From assembly GCF_027594865.1 (NCBI RefSeq), contig NZ_CP089391.1, forward strand, positions 6,416,501-6,480,500: a stretch of DNA of 64,000 nt, written 5' to 3'. The position numbers and the translations under genes are program-made. Positions 15,129-22,574 of this stretch are shown here, in pieces. Positions within the stretch are counted from its first letter, which is position 1. Each line of letters begins with the position of its first letter. The notes under the pieces are model-generated. The model saw only the letters and a program-made list of their open reading frames with translations. It was not told where the DNA came from and searched no databases. This DNA is from Bradyrhizobium xenonodulans (GTDB lineage Bacteria > Pseudomonadota > Alphaproteobacteria > Rhizobiales > Xanthobacteraceae).

Positions 15129-15449
15129 TGTCGCAGCGGCACAGCCGGGAAGCGTTCGGCCATCGAGCTCGTGGAATGTAAGCCCCAGTTCGAATCCCAG
15201 CTGCGTCGACATGGCAGCGTCGAAGCGGCGGCAGAAGCGCTCGGCGAGCGCCTTGAAGAACTTGGTGTCGTCGCTCGTCTCGCGCAGGATCTCGCTGATG
15301 GTCGCGGCGTCGAGACCCTGCTCGTTTTCTTCCGTCGCGAGGCGGTCGGCGCGCAGCTCGCGCGCGAACGGAAGAAGGTTTTCCCAGGCGGTGCCGTGAA
15401 ATCCGCCGAAGCCCGGCAGGAACGTTGTCACTCTGTTCATCTCGTTCAT
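15129..15449 (-). pseudogene. 3'-truncated accessory gene that reads into antisense of polX
   Basis: ATG at 15449 opens a protein-like frame: MNEMNRVTTFLPGFGGFHGT, then ENLLPFARELRADRLATEEN and TISEILRETSDDTKFFKALA, RRFDAAMSTQLGFELGLTFH. After about 105 codons it leaves protein-like sequence and runs without stop through the antisense of polX as far as 13776. I take this as loss of the original 3' end at the element boundary. The start overlaps the stop of the previous gene (ATGA). FLPGFGGF near the N-terminus recalls small plasmid and phage proteins of unknown function. A full-length gene ending inside polX antisense is the less likely alternative. Confidence 0.5.
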
Positions 15450-15829
15450 GTCGCGATCTCCTCATTGCGATGCCGCTGCGCGAAGTCCTCGTCGGTCATG
15501 ACACGCCCTTCCCAGAACTCGTGGGGATGCTGCAGCAGCACCTGCTCGAAGATCTCGAAGGCCCTGTCGGCGTCGAGACCGGGATTCTCCGAGCGCTGCA
15601 GGACGGTGCACGTGGCGCACTGGAACGGACCTCCGTCCGCCGGGCGGCGCCCGATGGCGAAGTAGTGCAGAGCGCCGACATCGCTGTAGACGACCGCGGG
15701 TTTGCCCTTGCCGCCGTATTCCAGAGCTAGGACGAGTGCGCGGGGCAGCGACACCCCGCACGCCACGACGTCGGCGGCGGCTGGCCCGGTCGCGTTCTCG
15801 ATGAACATCGTGTACGTGATGCCTGTCAT
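15446..15829 (-). CDS. Element-borne small protein B, paralogue of the next gene upstream
   Basis: The 127-residue protein (MTGITYTMFIENATGPAAAD and on) aligns along most of its length with the neighbouring 15831-16199 product: TYTM-x-I-x-N near the start, GV-x-x-x-x-AL-x-x-A-x-E, DVG, IGR, and a shared F-W-x-GRV-x-TD end. It holds four cysteines (VVACG, PFQCATCTV) not seen in the paralogue. It begins one base after the stop of that gene and its own stop overlaps the next start as ATGA. No signal peptide or membrane part. It is cytoplasmic and of unknown function. Confidence 0.7.
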   Translation of the reverse strand: MTGITYTMFIENATGPAAADVVACGVSLPRALVLALEYGGKGKPAVVYSDVGALHYFAIGRRPADGGPFQCATCTVLQRSENPGLDADRAFEIFEQVLLQHPHEFWEGRVMTDEDFAQRHRNEEIAT

Positions 15830-15830
15830 C

Positions 15831-16199
15831 TCACGCGTTCTCCGCAGATTTGCGGCGCGAGTGCGCGTCGTCGGTTTCCACCCGCCCGCTCCAGAACTTG
15901 CCGCTGTTGTCGAGCAGCTTCCGCTCGAATGAGCGGCGCGCGTAGTCCTCGTTGAGGCGCGGCAGGCAGGCGTGCCGCATGAACTCGAAGGCGAGGTACT
16001 CGAAGTCGCCGTTCTCGTGCATGCGCCCGATCGAGACGAGCCGTCCCTTGCCGACGTCGCGGCCGATCACGGTCGCCACGCCCGCGCGGTCGTGCTCGAT
16101 GGCGATCTTCAGCGCGTCTTCGATTTGGACGCCGCTGGCGAGGATCTCCTCGTCGCCGGCCTCGTTGTCGATGGTCATGGTGTAGGTGGGCTTCATCAT
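15831..16199 (-). CDS. Element-borne small protein A, paralogue of the next gene downstream
   Basis: The 122-residue protein starts MMKPTYTMTIDNEAGDEEIL after AAAGGAGAACC. It shares the TYTM-x-I-x-N start, a GVQIEDALKIAIEHDRAGVA helix, a DVGKGRLVSIGR strand and the FWSGRVETDD end with the 15446-15829 product, so the two arose by duplication. The start lies 10 bases after the stop of the recombinase, making an int-A-B-C operon. It has no signal peptide, membrane helix or known catalytic motif. Carriage by an integrated element suggests an accessory or element-maintenance role. Confidence 0.7.
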   Translation of the reverse strand: MMKPTYTMTIDNEAGDEEILASGVQIEDALKIAIEHDRAGVATVIGRDVGKGRLVSIGRMHENGDFEYLAFEFMRHACLPRLNEDYARRSFERKLLDNSGKFWSGRVETDDAHSRRKSAENA

Positions 16200-16209
16200 G
16201 GTTCTCCTT

Positions 16210-17535
16210 TCAGACCGCGTAGCGCGGCAGTTTCTCGATCTCGCGCAGCGCCACGAGCGGCCAGGTGTCGCCGTAGTCGTCGGCGACCTTCGAGCCGGCG
16301 TGACCCTGGATGATGTTGCGGACGTCCTCCGGCACCCCGACGAGGCGGCTCACGGTTGAAAAACGGTGGCGCCAACCGTGATTGGGCGCGACGCCCTCGA
16401 TGCCGAGCGAGCGGACCCACTCGGCGAGACGCTCCGCGACCTTCTTGTGATGCGGATTCGAATCCGTGCCGCCGCGGCTGCGGTCCGGGTCGTAGAAGAG
16501 CGGCCGCTTCCGGCGCGACCTCACGTAGTCGAGCAGTCCCTGCTCGATCAGGTGGCTGTCCAGCGGCACATCGCGGTACGTGCGCGTCTTGTTGTTGGCG
16601 CCGCGGATACGGATCATCCAGATGCCGTCGCGCTCGACGAAGTCGTCGGCGATCAGCGGCGTGAGCTCGTTGATGCGGGCGCCGGTGTAGGCGCCGATCC
16701 AGGGCAGCCAGCGGCGCGCCGCGGCCGTCTCTTCGCTGATGAGATGCGAGAACCGGAGCCGCGTCGCCGTCAGGATCTTCGCGGCCTCCACGCCGTCGAA
16801 GCCCTTCTCGCGCTCCTTGACCTTCTTCTTTACCCGGACCTTCACTTCCTTCGTCGGGTTCTCGGGCAATTGCCCCTGATCGACCGCGAACTGGAGGAGC
16901 GCCTTGCTCGCGGCCAGATAGACGTCGCGGACGGTGACGTTATTCATGCCGCCGGCGAGCAGCGTGTCCTTCCAGGCGACGAGGTCGGCGCGCGTGATTG
17001 CGGCGGCGTCGTCATGGCCGAGATGACCGATCAGGCGCTCGACCACCGGGGTCCAGCGCTTGACGGTCGCGGGCGAGAGCTGCGCTTCCTTGCTGTACGA
17101 GGTGAAAAGGCGGCGCAGCGGCACCGGCGTCCCGCCGTCGGCGGCCACGGCGACTGCCGACGGCCCGACGGCGGCGCAAGCGACGGCACTCCCCGACCGG
17201 ACGTCGACCGATGAGACGTTGGCCGACGAGACTTCGTCCGAACGAGCGTCGACCCACGGGAGAGCGGCTGACGGGACGTCGGACTCGAATTTGCACTGAA
17301 GGTCGGCGAGCAGGTGGCCCTTGCCATCGACGATGGAGGCGTCGATGCCCGACAGTTCGCGCTCGATCCTGGCCAGCAGTTCGAGGTGGCGGATGCGCGC
17401 GATCACGGGGTCGCGCGTCCGCAGCGAGATCTTGATCTCGCGCTTACCGATGATCCGCCGCAGCCATTTCGGGACGCGCTTCCTCAATTGGAAGATCCCG
17501 CTGTCCGGATCGCGCCTGAGAGATTCGAAAGCCAT
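16210..17535 (-). CDS. Tyrosine-type site-specific recombinase (integrase)
   Basis: The 441-residue protein has an N-terminal DNA-binding region (FQLRKRVPKWLRRIIGKREI, ISLRTRDPVIARIRHLELLA), a core-binding SAM-like domain (about residues 135-230, SYSKEAQLSPATVKRWTPVV) and the catalytic domain with R in TGARINELTPL, H-x-x-R in NHGWRHRFSTVSR, a second His in IQGHAGSKV and Tyr in ADDYGDTW. All catalytic residues are present. Such enzymes integrate elements at tRNA genes; here a tRNA-Ser 3' fragment lies 90-120 bases upstream of the start. It leads an operon with three small accessory genes. Confidence 0.92.
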   Translation of the reverse strand: MAFESLRRDPDSGIFQLRKRVPKWLRRIIGKREIKISLRTRDPVIARIRHLELLARIERELSGIDASIVDGKGHLLADLQCKFESDVPSAALPWVDARSDEVSSANVSSVDVRSGSAVACAAVGPSAVAVAADGGTPVPLRRLFTSYSKEAQLSPATVKRWTPVVERLIGHLGHDDAAAITRADLVAWKDTLLAGGMNNVTVRDVYLAASKALLQFAVDQGQLPENPTKEVKVRVKKKVKEREKGFDGVEAAKILTATRLRFSHLISEETAAARRWLPWIGAYTGARINELTPLIADDFVERDGIWMIRIRGANNKTRTYRDVPLDSHLIEQGLLDYVRSRRKRPLFYDPDRSRGGTDSNPHHKKVAERLAEWVRSLGIEGVAPNHGWRHRFSTVSRLVGVPEDVRNIIQGHAGSKVADDYGDTWPLVALREIEKLPRYAV

Positions 17536-17564
17536 GTGTACCGACCGTGTGTACCGACGGTCGG
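17536..17564. promoter_or_regulatory. Direct and inverted repeats at the recombinase start
   Basis: GTGTACCGAC occurs at 17536-17545 and again at 17549-17558, and the second copy runs into the palindrome CCGACGGTCGG (17554-17564). The repeats sit directly on the bases before the recombinase ATG, where an operator or arm-type recombinase sites would be expected. Confidence 0.4.
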
Positions 17565-17621
17565 TCCGGAAACCCTTTGAGATTCAAAGAGTCCGCTGTT
17601 TTCTAGGGGTTTTCGAGTTGG

Positions 17622-17650
17622 GTGGCGGAGAGGGAGGGATTCGCACCCCC
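17622..17650 (-). other. 3' fragment of a tRNA-Ser gene, probable attachment-site scar
   Basis: Read on the minus strand, 17650 to 17623 gives a T arm (GGGGG, loop TGCGAAT, CCCTC), the 3' acceptor strand CCTCTCC, discriminator G and CCA: the usual end of a bacterial tRNA-Ser. No D arm, anticodon arm or 5' acceptor strand precedes it. One T-loop base differs from the consensus TTCGAAT. It lies upstream of the integrase, as expected for an att site left by integration into a tRNA gene. Confidence 0.55.
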
Positions 17651-17819
17651 ATTTCCACACCTTCACTACTCGTGCTGCTGGCTATAGCTGACTGGTTGGT
17701 TGCCGGACCGGGTGACTGCGCACATTGATCAGCGATGCTTGCGCATGTATCAATGAGATATCCCTCGCACCGAAACATCGATCGGCCAAGTCTGGGAAAT
17801 CAAGGGGTTACGCTGGATT

Positions 17820-17896
17820 TGGTAGCGGGAGAGGGACTCGAACCCCCGACCCCAGGATTATGATTCCCGTGCTCTAACCAGCTGAGCTACCCCGCC
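17820..17896 (-). tRNA. tRNA-Met (CAT anticodon)
   Basis: The minus strand folds as a full tRNA: acceptor GGCGGGG with TCCCGCT (G-U pairs at both ends), D arm GCTC...GAGC, anticodon stem CGGGA/TCCTG with loop ATCATAA (anticodon CAT), T arm GGGGG/CCCTC with TTCGAGT, discriminator A and encoded CCA. The body matches alphaproteobacterial elongator tRNA-Met rather than initiator (no three G-C pair run GGG/CCC in the anticodon stem). A tRNA-Ile with lysidine at CAT is the alternative. Confidence 0.9.
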
Positions 17897-18055
17897 ACAG
17901 GGTCGCGAACGGCTGTTACGGCCGATCTCGCGAACGCGCGGCATATAAAGAAGGGGGCGGCGGGAAGTCAATCCGCCTTCGCTAAAAGCTTCGGCGAGAC
18001 AAGGCGGCGGGAGGGGTAAAAAGCGCCCGTTTCGGTCACCGGACTCGCGCATGGT

Positions 18056-18115
18056 CCCCCTCACCCGAAATCCACGCTTTGCGCGGATTTCGGCCTCTCC
18101 CCGGCGGGGAGAGGC
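18056..18115. repeat. Dispersed palindromic repeat, type C
   Basis: CTCACCCGAAATCCACGCTT with its inverted counterpart GCGGATTTCGG, followed by the palindrome CTCTCCCCGGCGGGGAGAG. Related copies lie at 19249-19377 and 42276-42431. These look like REP/BIME-type intergenic repeats of bradyrhizobia. Confidence 0.6.
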
Positions 18116-18130
18116 GAAGGAAGAAGCGCC

Positions 18131-18487
18131 CTATTTCGGCCTGACGGTCGGGTCGCCGCCGGGGCTGCCGGGGGGCGGGATCACCGGGGTGTTGCCGCCG
18201 GATTCGGGGGCCGGGGCGTGCATGTCGGGATCGACGCCGGCGGGCGGGCAGAGCACGCCGTCGGATTTGGCCAGCTTGTCGCCGAGCGGTTCCCGCGACT
18301 GGCCGGTGGTGGTGCCGTCGGGTAAGCGGTTCGGGCGGTCCTGCGGCGTGCAGTTGGCCGCATGTTGCGGGGATGGCGGCGCGGTCGCTTGCGGCGGCGT
18401 CGCCGGGGCGGGCGGGGCCTGCGCGATCGCGCTGCCTGAGGCGGCGATCAGGAGGCTTGCCAGGATGATGTTTGATGTCGTGCGCAT
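18131..18487 (-). CDS. Secreted Pro-rich hypothetical protein
   Basis: ATG at 18487 gives 118 residues with a signal peptide (MRTTSNIILASLLIAASGSA, IAQ cleavage). The mature part is Pro/Ala-rich, with CTPQDRPNRLPDGTTTGQSR, a segment LGDKLAKSDGVLCPPAGVDP and a disordered end. An in-frame upstream ATG at 18526 would put a basic extension before the signal peptide and is less likely. It is probably periplasmic. The two cysteines may pair. Function unknown. Confidence 0.7.
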   Translation of the reverse strand: MRTTSNIILASLLIAASGSAIAQAPPAPATPPQATAPPSPQHAANCTPQDRPNRLPDGTTTGQSREPLGDKLAKSDGVLCPPAGVDPDMHAPAPESGGNTPVIPPPGSPGGDPTVRPK

Positions 18488-18533
18488 GGAAGGGGAACGC
18501 GCGGGCAAGGCCCGCTGTTCCCACATCGCAACA

Positions 18534-19172
18534 TTACGTTTTATGGTAGCGGATCAGCGAAAAGTGCCCCATCGGCGGCATCGGGCGGCGCTCGGCCAGC
18601 GTGACGCCGCCGTGCCTGGCGGCCCAGTTGACGAGGCGGTCCCACGGGAATTCCGGACGCCAGCCGAGGCGGCGGGCGACGGGGGCGAACGCCAGCTCGA
18701 ACAGTTTTCGCGGGCCGCTCTCGGCGCCGATGTGGTTGACGAGGATCAGCTCGCCGCCGGGCTTGAGCACGCGCACGAACTCGTCGAGCGTGCCTTCGGG
18801 ATCGGGCACGGCGGTGATGACGTATTGCGCCACCACCGCATCGAAGAATTGATCGGGGAAGGCGAGGTTCTTCGCGTCCATCACCGAGAGCACCTCGACA
18901 TTGGAGAGGCGAAGGGCCCGCACGCGCGCTTGCGCCTTGCGCAGCATCGGCTCGGAGATGTCGACACCGCAGATCTTGGTGGTGCGGGAATAGTCGGACA
19001 GCGAGAGGCCGGTGCCAACGCCGACATCGAGGATGCGGCCGCCGATGCGGTCGGCCTCCGCGATGGTCGACTGCCGTCCGGCGTCGAACACCTTGCCGAA
19101 CACGAGATCATAGACCGGCGCCCAGCGGCCATAGGCCTTCTCGACCCCGGCCCGCGAGATGTCTGCTGCCAT
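18534..19172 (-). CDS. pmtA: Phospholipid N-methyltransferase, PmtA type
   Basis: The 212-residue protein is a class I SAM-dependent methyltransferase: motif I RILDVGVGTGLSLSDYS, a following VDISEPMLRKAQARV acidic loop, and VVAQYVITAVPDPEGTLDEF and LKPGGELILVNHIGAESGPR in the later motifs. The N-terminus YGRWAPVYDLVFGKVFDAGR and the end MGHFSLIRYHKT match the rhizobial PmtA group, which methylates phosphatidylethanolamine toward phosphatidylcholine at the inner membrane. Phosphatidylcholine is required for efficient symbiosis in Bradyrhizobium. A different substrate cannot be excluded. Confidence 0.8.
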   Translation of the reverse strand: MAADISRAGVEKAYGRWAPVYDLVFGKVFDAGRQSTIAEADRIGGRILDVGVGTGLSLSDYSRTTKICGVDISEPMLRKAQARVRALRLSNVEVLSVMDAKNLAFPDQFFDAVVAQYVITAVPDPEGTLDEFVRVLKPGGELILVNHIGAESGPRKLFELAFAPVARRLGWRPEFPWDRLVNWAARHGGVTLAERRPMPPMGHFSLIRYHKT

Positions 19173-19248
19173 GCCCCCCTGCCCTTGCGCGTTTCTAGAG
19201 TGTGATGCGTCTTGGTGAATTCAATGCCGGCACCGCGCGCGGTCTGGC

Positions 19249-19377
19249 GCCTATCCCGCTTGCGGGAGAGGTCGACACGCTCACGAGAGCGTGGCGGGTG
19301 AGGACTTTTTCGGCTCGCGATATATCGCTAGCGGAGAGAGCCCTCTCCCCTACCCTCTCCCGCAGGCGGGCGAGGGA
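19249..19377. repeat. Dispersed palindromic repeat, type C
   Basis: CCCGCTTGCGGGAGAGGTCG followed by inverted ACGCTC/GAGCGT and GGGTGAGG, then CCCTCTCCC...GCAGGCGGGCGAGGG. The order matches the copy at 42276-42431. It fills the gap between pmtA and mnmA. Confidence 0.6.
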
Positions 19378-19421
19378 GCGCACTTCCGGTGTCGCGAGAG
19401 TGCGATCCAAATTCGTCATGA

Positions 19422-20603
19422 TTAGCCGCGCACGGCTTCCGCGAGCGGGCGTGTCGTACCAGCGCCAAGCTTCGCCGCGGCGCTCTGAATGAAGCCGCCG
19501 CCGAGCACGCGCGCCTGCCCCGAGGGCGCGTCGTAGAACACGCAGGCCTGGCCCGGCGAGACGCCCTCTTCGCCGGCGACGAGCTCGACCTCGTAATGGC
19601 CGTTCGCGCCGCGCAGCCAGGCCGGCTGCGGCGCGCGGGTCGAGCGCACGCGCACGAACATCTCGAGGCCATTGCCGATGGCACAGTCGATGTCACCGTC
19701 GCCGATCCAGTTGACGTCGCGCAGCACGATGCGGTGCATCTTCAGCGCATCGCGCGGGCCGACGACGACGCGGCGGTTCGCCGCATCGAGCCGCACCACG
19801 AACAGCGGCGCGTGCGCGGCGATGCCGAGGCCGCGGCGCTGGCCAACGGTGAAATTGGCGATGCCGTTGTGCCGGCCGAGCACGTTTCCGTCGAGATCGA
19901 CGATGTCGCCGCTTTCCATCGCGTTCGGACGCAGGCGGGTGATGATGTCGGTGTAGCGGCCCGTCGGCACGAAGCAGATGTCCTGGCTGTCGTGCTTGTC
20001 GGCGACGGCGAGGCCGAAGCGCCGGGCGAGCTCGCGCGTCTCGGGCTTGGTCATGTCGCCGAGCGGGAAGCGTAGGAAGTCGAGCTGCTCTTGCGTGGTC
20101 GCGAACAGGAAATAGCTCTGGTCGCGGTCGGCATCGGCAGCGCACACCAACGCGCGCGAGCCGTCGTCGCGGCGTCGCGAGGCGACGTAATGGCCGGTGG
20201 CGAGCGCCTGCGCGCCGAGCTCGCGCGCGGTCTTGAGCAGGTCGCGGAATTTGACGCTGCGGTTGCACTCGATGCACGGCACCGGCGTCTCGCCGAGCGC
20301 GTAGCTGTCGGCAAAGTTGTCGATGACGGACTCGCGAAAGCGGTCTTCGTAATCGAGCACGTAATGGGGAATGCCGAGCTTGGCGGCGACGTCGCGGGCG
20401 TCGTGGATGTCCTGGCCGGCGCAGCAGGCGCCCTTGCGATGGGTCGCCGCGCCATGGTCGTAGAGCTGCAGTGTGATGCCGACGACGTCATAGCCCTCGG
20501 CCTTGAGCAGCGCAGCCGTCGTCGAGGAATCGACGCCGCCCGACATGGCAACGACGACCCTGGTGTCCTCAGGACGGCCTTCGAGATCCAGACTGTTGAG
20601 CAT
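19422..20603 (-). CDS. mnmA: tRNA-specific 2-thiouridylase MnmA
   Basis: The 393-residue protein has the PP-loop ATP motif [20 protein letters not shown], the [13 protein letters not shown] segment, the first catalytic Cys in [14 protein letters not shown] and the second in [12 protein letters not shown], and the C-terminal beta-barrel ending in [15 protein letters not shown]. MnmA activates U34 of tRNA-Lys, Glu and Gln with ATP and inserts sulfur delivered by a relay, in the cytoplasm. The length is normal for the family. The first ATG at 20603 fits the protein start; the leader holds a GGGAACC/GGTTCCC hairpin. Confidence 0.95.
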   Translation of the reverse strand: MLNSLDLEGRPEDTRVVVAMSGGVDSSTTAALLKAEGYDVVGITLQLYDHGAATHRKGACCAGQDIHDARDVAAKLGIPHYVLDYEDRFRESVIDNFADSYALGETPVPCIECNRSVKFRDLLKTARELGAQALATGHYVASRRRDDGSRALVCAADADRDQSYFLFATTQEQLDFLRFPLGDMTKPETRELARRFGLAVADKHDSQDICFVPTGRYTDIITRLRPNAMESGDIVDLDGNVLGRHNGIANFTVGQRRGLGIAAHAPLFVVRLDAANRRVVVGPRDALKMHRIVLRDVNWIGDGDIDCAIGNGLEMFVRVRSTRAPQPAWLRGANGHYEVELVAGEEGVSPGQACVFYDAPSGQARVLGGGFIQSAAAKLGAGTTRPLAEAVRG

Positions 20604-20950
20604 GGGCCTAAGGGGTTGTGACGGCGGCGTTCGGCGGTCCGCGATTAGTGCTTCCAGCGGGACATCGGCGATCCCCGGGAACCCTGGTTCCCCCGGGGGG
20701 CACGGTCTGCCCGGTCGAAAGCGGCTGAGAGTGTCCCTTTAATATAGGCGGCATTCCGGTGAAGCAATCACGCCAGCGGCGAGCTTAGGGCAATTCTTGC
20801 CGGGGAGGCAGAAATGACGGGGCTCCTGCCGCCCTGGCGGAGAGGGTTCTAATTCGACAATACATTGATTTTACTAGATAAAACCTCATTTTGCGAAGCT
20901 GGCCCGCTCCTTGCTACCCCTAGGCCGAAGATGTTTCCAAGGGGTATTCC
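20604..20950. other. Divergent promoter region of mnmA and fliK
   Basis: About 350 bases. They contain a hairpin in the mnmA leader (GGGAACC at 20677-20683 with GGTTCCC at 20686-20692, extended by C/G runs) and a -24/-12 promoter for fliK at 20900-20915. Around 20840-20890 the sequence is AT-rich, with no coding frame. Confidence 0.5.
20900..20915 (+). promoter_or_regulatory. Sigma-54 (-24/-12) promoter upstream of fliK
   Basis: TGGCCCGCTCCTTGCT matches the sigma-54 pattern TGGCACGNNNNTTGCW: GG at 20901-20902 and GC at 20913-20914 are exactly 10 bases apart. It lies 35 bases before the proposed fliK start. The matching activator FlbD is encoded at 27727-29112. Confidence 0.65.
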
Positions 20951-22561
20951 GTGGTCGGTCGGACGTCAGATGTAGCAGCCAGCGTGCAGGTCCAGAGCGC
21001 GCAGCAAAAGCCTGCCAGGTCGCAGGCCTCGAGGGACACGTCCGCCACCGACTCCTTCGGCTCGCTGGTCGACAGCAACACCCAGGCGATCAGCAACAAT
21101 TCGCAGGCGCAGGACACCGCGCCGCGCCGGACCGACTCGTCCTCGTCCGCCTCGGACAAGGGCCCGCGCGAGACCGCCTCGACCGACCAGACCTCGCAGA
21201 GCAGGGCCGGCGACGACACCGACAATTCCGCGCCCGGCAAAAACGACAGCAAGGCCGACACCGCGAGCGATACGACGGCTGAACCGGCCAAGCCCGGCAA
21301 GACCAAGGACAAGTCCGAGACATCCGACGCCAAATCGGCGGACGAGTCCGAGGAGACCAAGGGCGACAAAACCACCGACGGCCTCGCCGCCGTCGATGCC
21401 GCGGCCGCCGCGCAAATCGATCCGGCGCAGGCCGCTATTCCCGATCCGAACGCAATCGTCGTCGCCGCACCTGTGGTGCCGGTCGATCCGAACGCGGCCG
21501 CGAGCCAGGCCAGCGAGACCGCCTCTTCCCCGCTGACGATTGCGGCTGCCGGCCTTGCCGCCAGCGCCTCCACCGCGGCGCAGATCGCGGGCGGCAAGAC
21601 CGAGAACGCGACGGCCGGCGACAAGAGCGCCAAGACGGCCGGGGCCAAGGTCGATGCGGACACCACGGGGACCTTGGGCGACGCTGCGACCGGGGAAGCC
21701 GACGCCACCGCGGCCGACGCCAAGACCAATGGCGGGCTGATCGCGGCCGTCGACACCGGCACGCCAAAGACCTCCTTCAAGGCCGTCGCCACCGCGCAAG
21801 GCCAGACCGACGTCTCCAATATCGGCCAGGACGCGGGCAAGGCGAACACCGCGCAGACCCCGGCGAATGCAGCGATTGCTGACGCCGCGCATGCGCAAGC
21901 CGCCAAGCCTCAGGCCGAGGCCGCGACCGACGCCAAGGCCGGCACGTCCGATCGCAGCGATGCGGCGCCGGCGACATCGACCAACCACGCCCATGCGGGC
22001 GCGCAAGGCCAGGTCCCCACGACCGACACCAGCGCGCAGGCCGCCTCCGCCATCCAGGCGCCGGTGACCAATACGACCTCGGCCGCCACCGCATCGACCG
22101 CGACGCTCACCGCGACCGCGGCCAATTCGACCGCCGTGCCGATCAGCGGCGTGCCGATCGAGATCGCCGCCGCGGTGCGCGCCGGCAAGACGCGGTTCGA
22201 CATCAGCCTCGATCCGGTCGATCTCGGCCGCATCGACGTCCGCGTCAATGTCGACCGCAACGGCCAGGTCACCTCGCATCTCACGGTGGAGAAGCCGGAG
22301 ACGCTGGCGATGCTGAAGCAGGACGCGCCGCAATTGCAGCGCGCGCTCGACGATGCCGGCTTCAAGACCGGCAGCAACGGGCTGTCCTTCAGCCTGCGCG
22401 ACCAGAATTCGTCGGGCCAGCAGTCCGGCCAGAACAACGACAATGGCGGCAATGCCCGCCGGCTGATCATCAGCGAGGACGAAACCGTTGCCGCTGCGCC
22501 CGTCGGGCGCGGCTACGGCCGCATGCTCGGATCGAGCAGCGGCGTCGACATCAGAGTGTGA
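20951..22561 (+). CDS. fliK: Flagellar hook-length control protein FliK
   Basis: The 536-residue protein has a long, disordered Ala/Thr/Asp/Ser-rich N-terminal part (about residues 1-390) and a folded C-terminal Flg_hook domain: IAAAVRAGKTRFDISLDPVD followed by LGRIDVRVNVDRNGQVTSHL and LEPQL-type LKQDAPQLQRALDDAGF. FliK acts as the molecular ruler that switches flagellar export from hook to filament subunits. The GTG at 20951 is used as start; no better ATG precedes it in frame. It is followed by flgD after 13 bases. Confidence 0.88.
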   Translation: MVGRTSDVAASVQVQSAQQKPARSQASRDTSATDSFGSLVDSNTQAISNNSQAQDTAPRRTDSSSSASDKGPRETASTDQTSQSRAGDDTDNSAPGKNDSKADTASDTTAEPAKPGKTKDKSETSDAKSADESEETKGDKTTDGLAAVDAAAAAQIDPAQAAIPDPNAIVVAAPVVPVDPNAAASQASETASSPLTIAAAGLAASASTAAQIAGGKTENATAGDKSAKTAGAKVDADTTGTLGDAATGEADATAADAKTNGGLIAAVDTGTPKTSFKAVATAQGQTDVSNIGQDAGKANTAQTPANAAIADAAHAQAAKPQAEAATDAKAGTSDRSDAAPATSTNHAHAGAQGQVPTTDTSAQAASAIQAPVTNTTSAATASTATLTATAANSTAVPISGVPIEIAAAVRAGKTRFDISLDPVDLGRIDVRVNVDRNGQVTSHLTVEKPETLAMLKQDAPQLQRALDDAGFKTGSNGLSFSLRDQNSSGQQSGQNNDNGGNARRLIISEDETVAAAPVGRGYGRMLGSSSGVDIRV

Positions 22562-22574
22562 GGAGTATTCGCAA

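Noticed and set aside
15186..15199. A tRNA T-loop-like sequence (AGTTCGAATCCCAG)
   Set aside because: No acceptor stem or CCA follows, and the bases encode a good protein segment (QLGFELGL) of the minus-strand gene.
20672..20700. GC-rich hairpin in the mnmA leader as a riboswitch
   Set aside because: It is a simple hairpin without any conserved riboswitch blocks; noted only as a leader feature.
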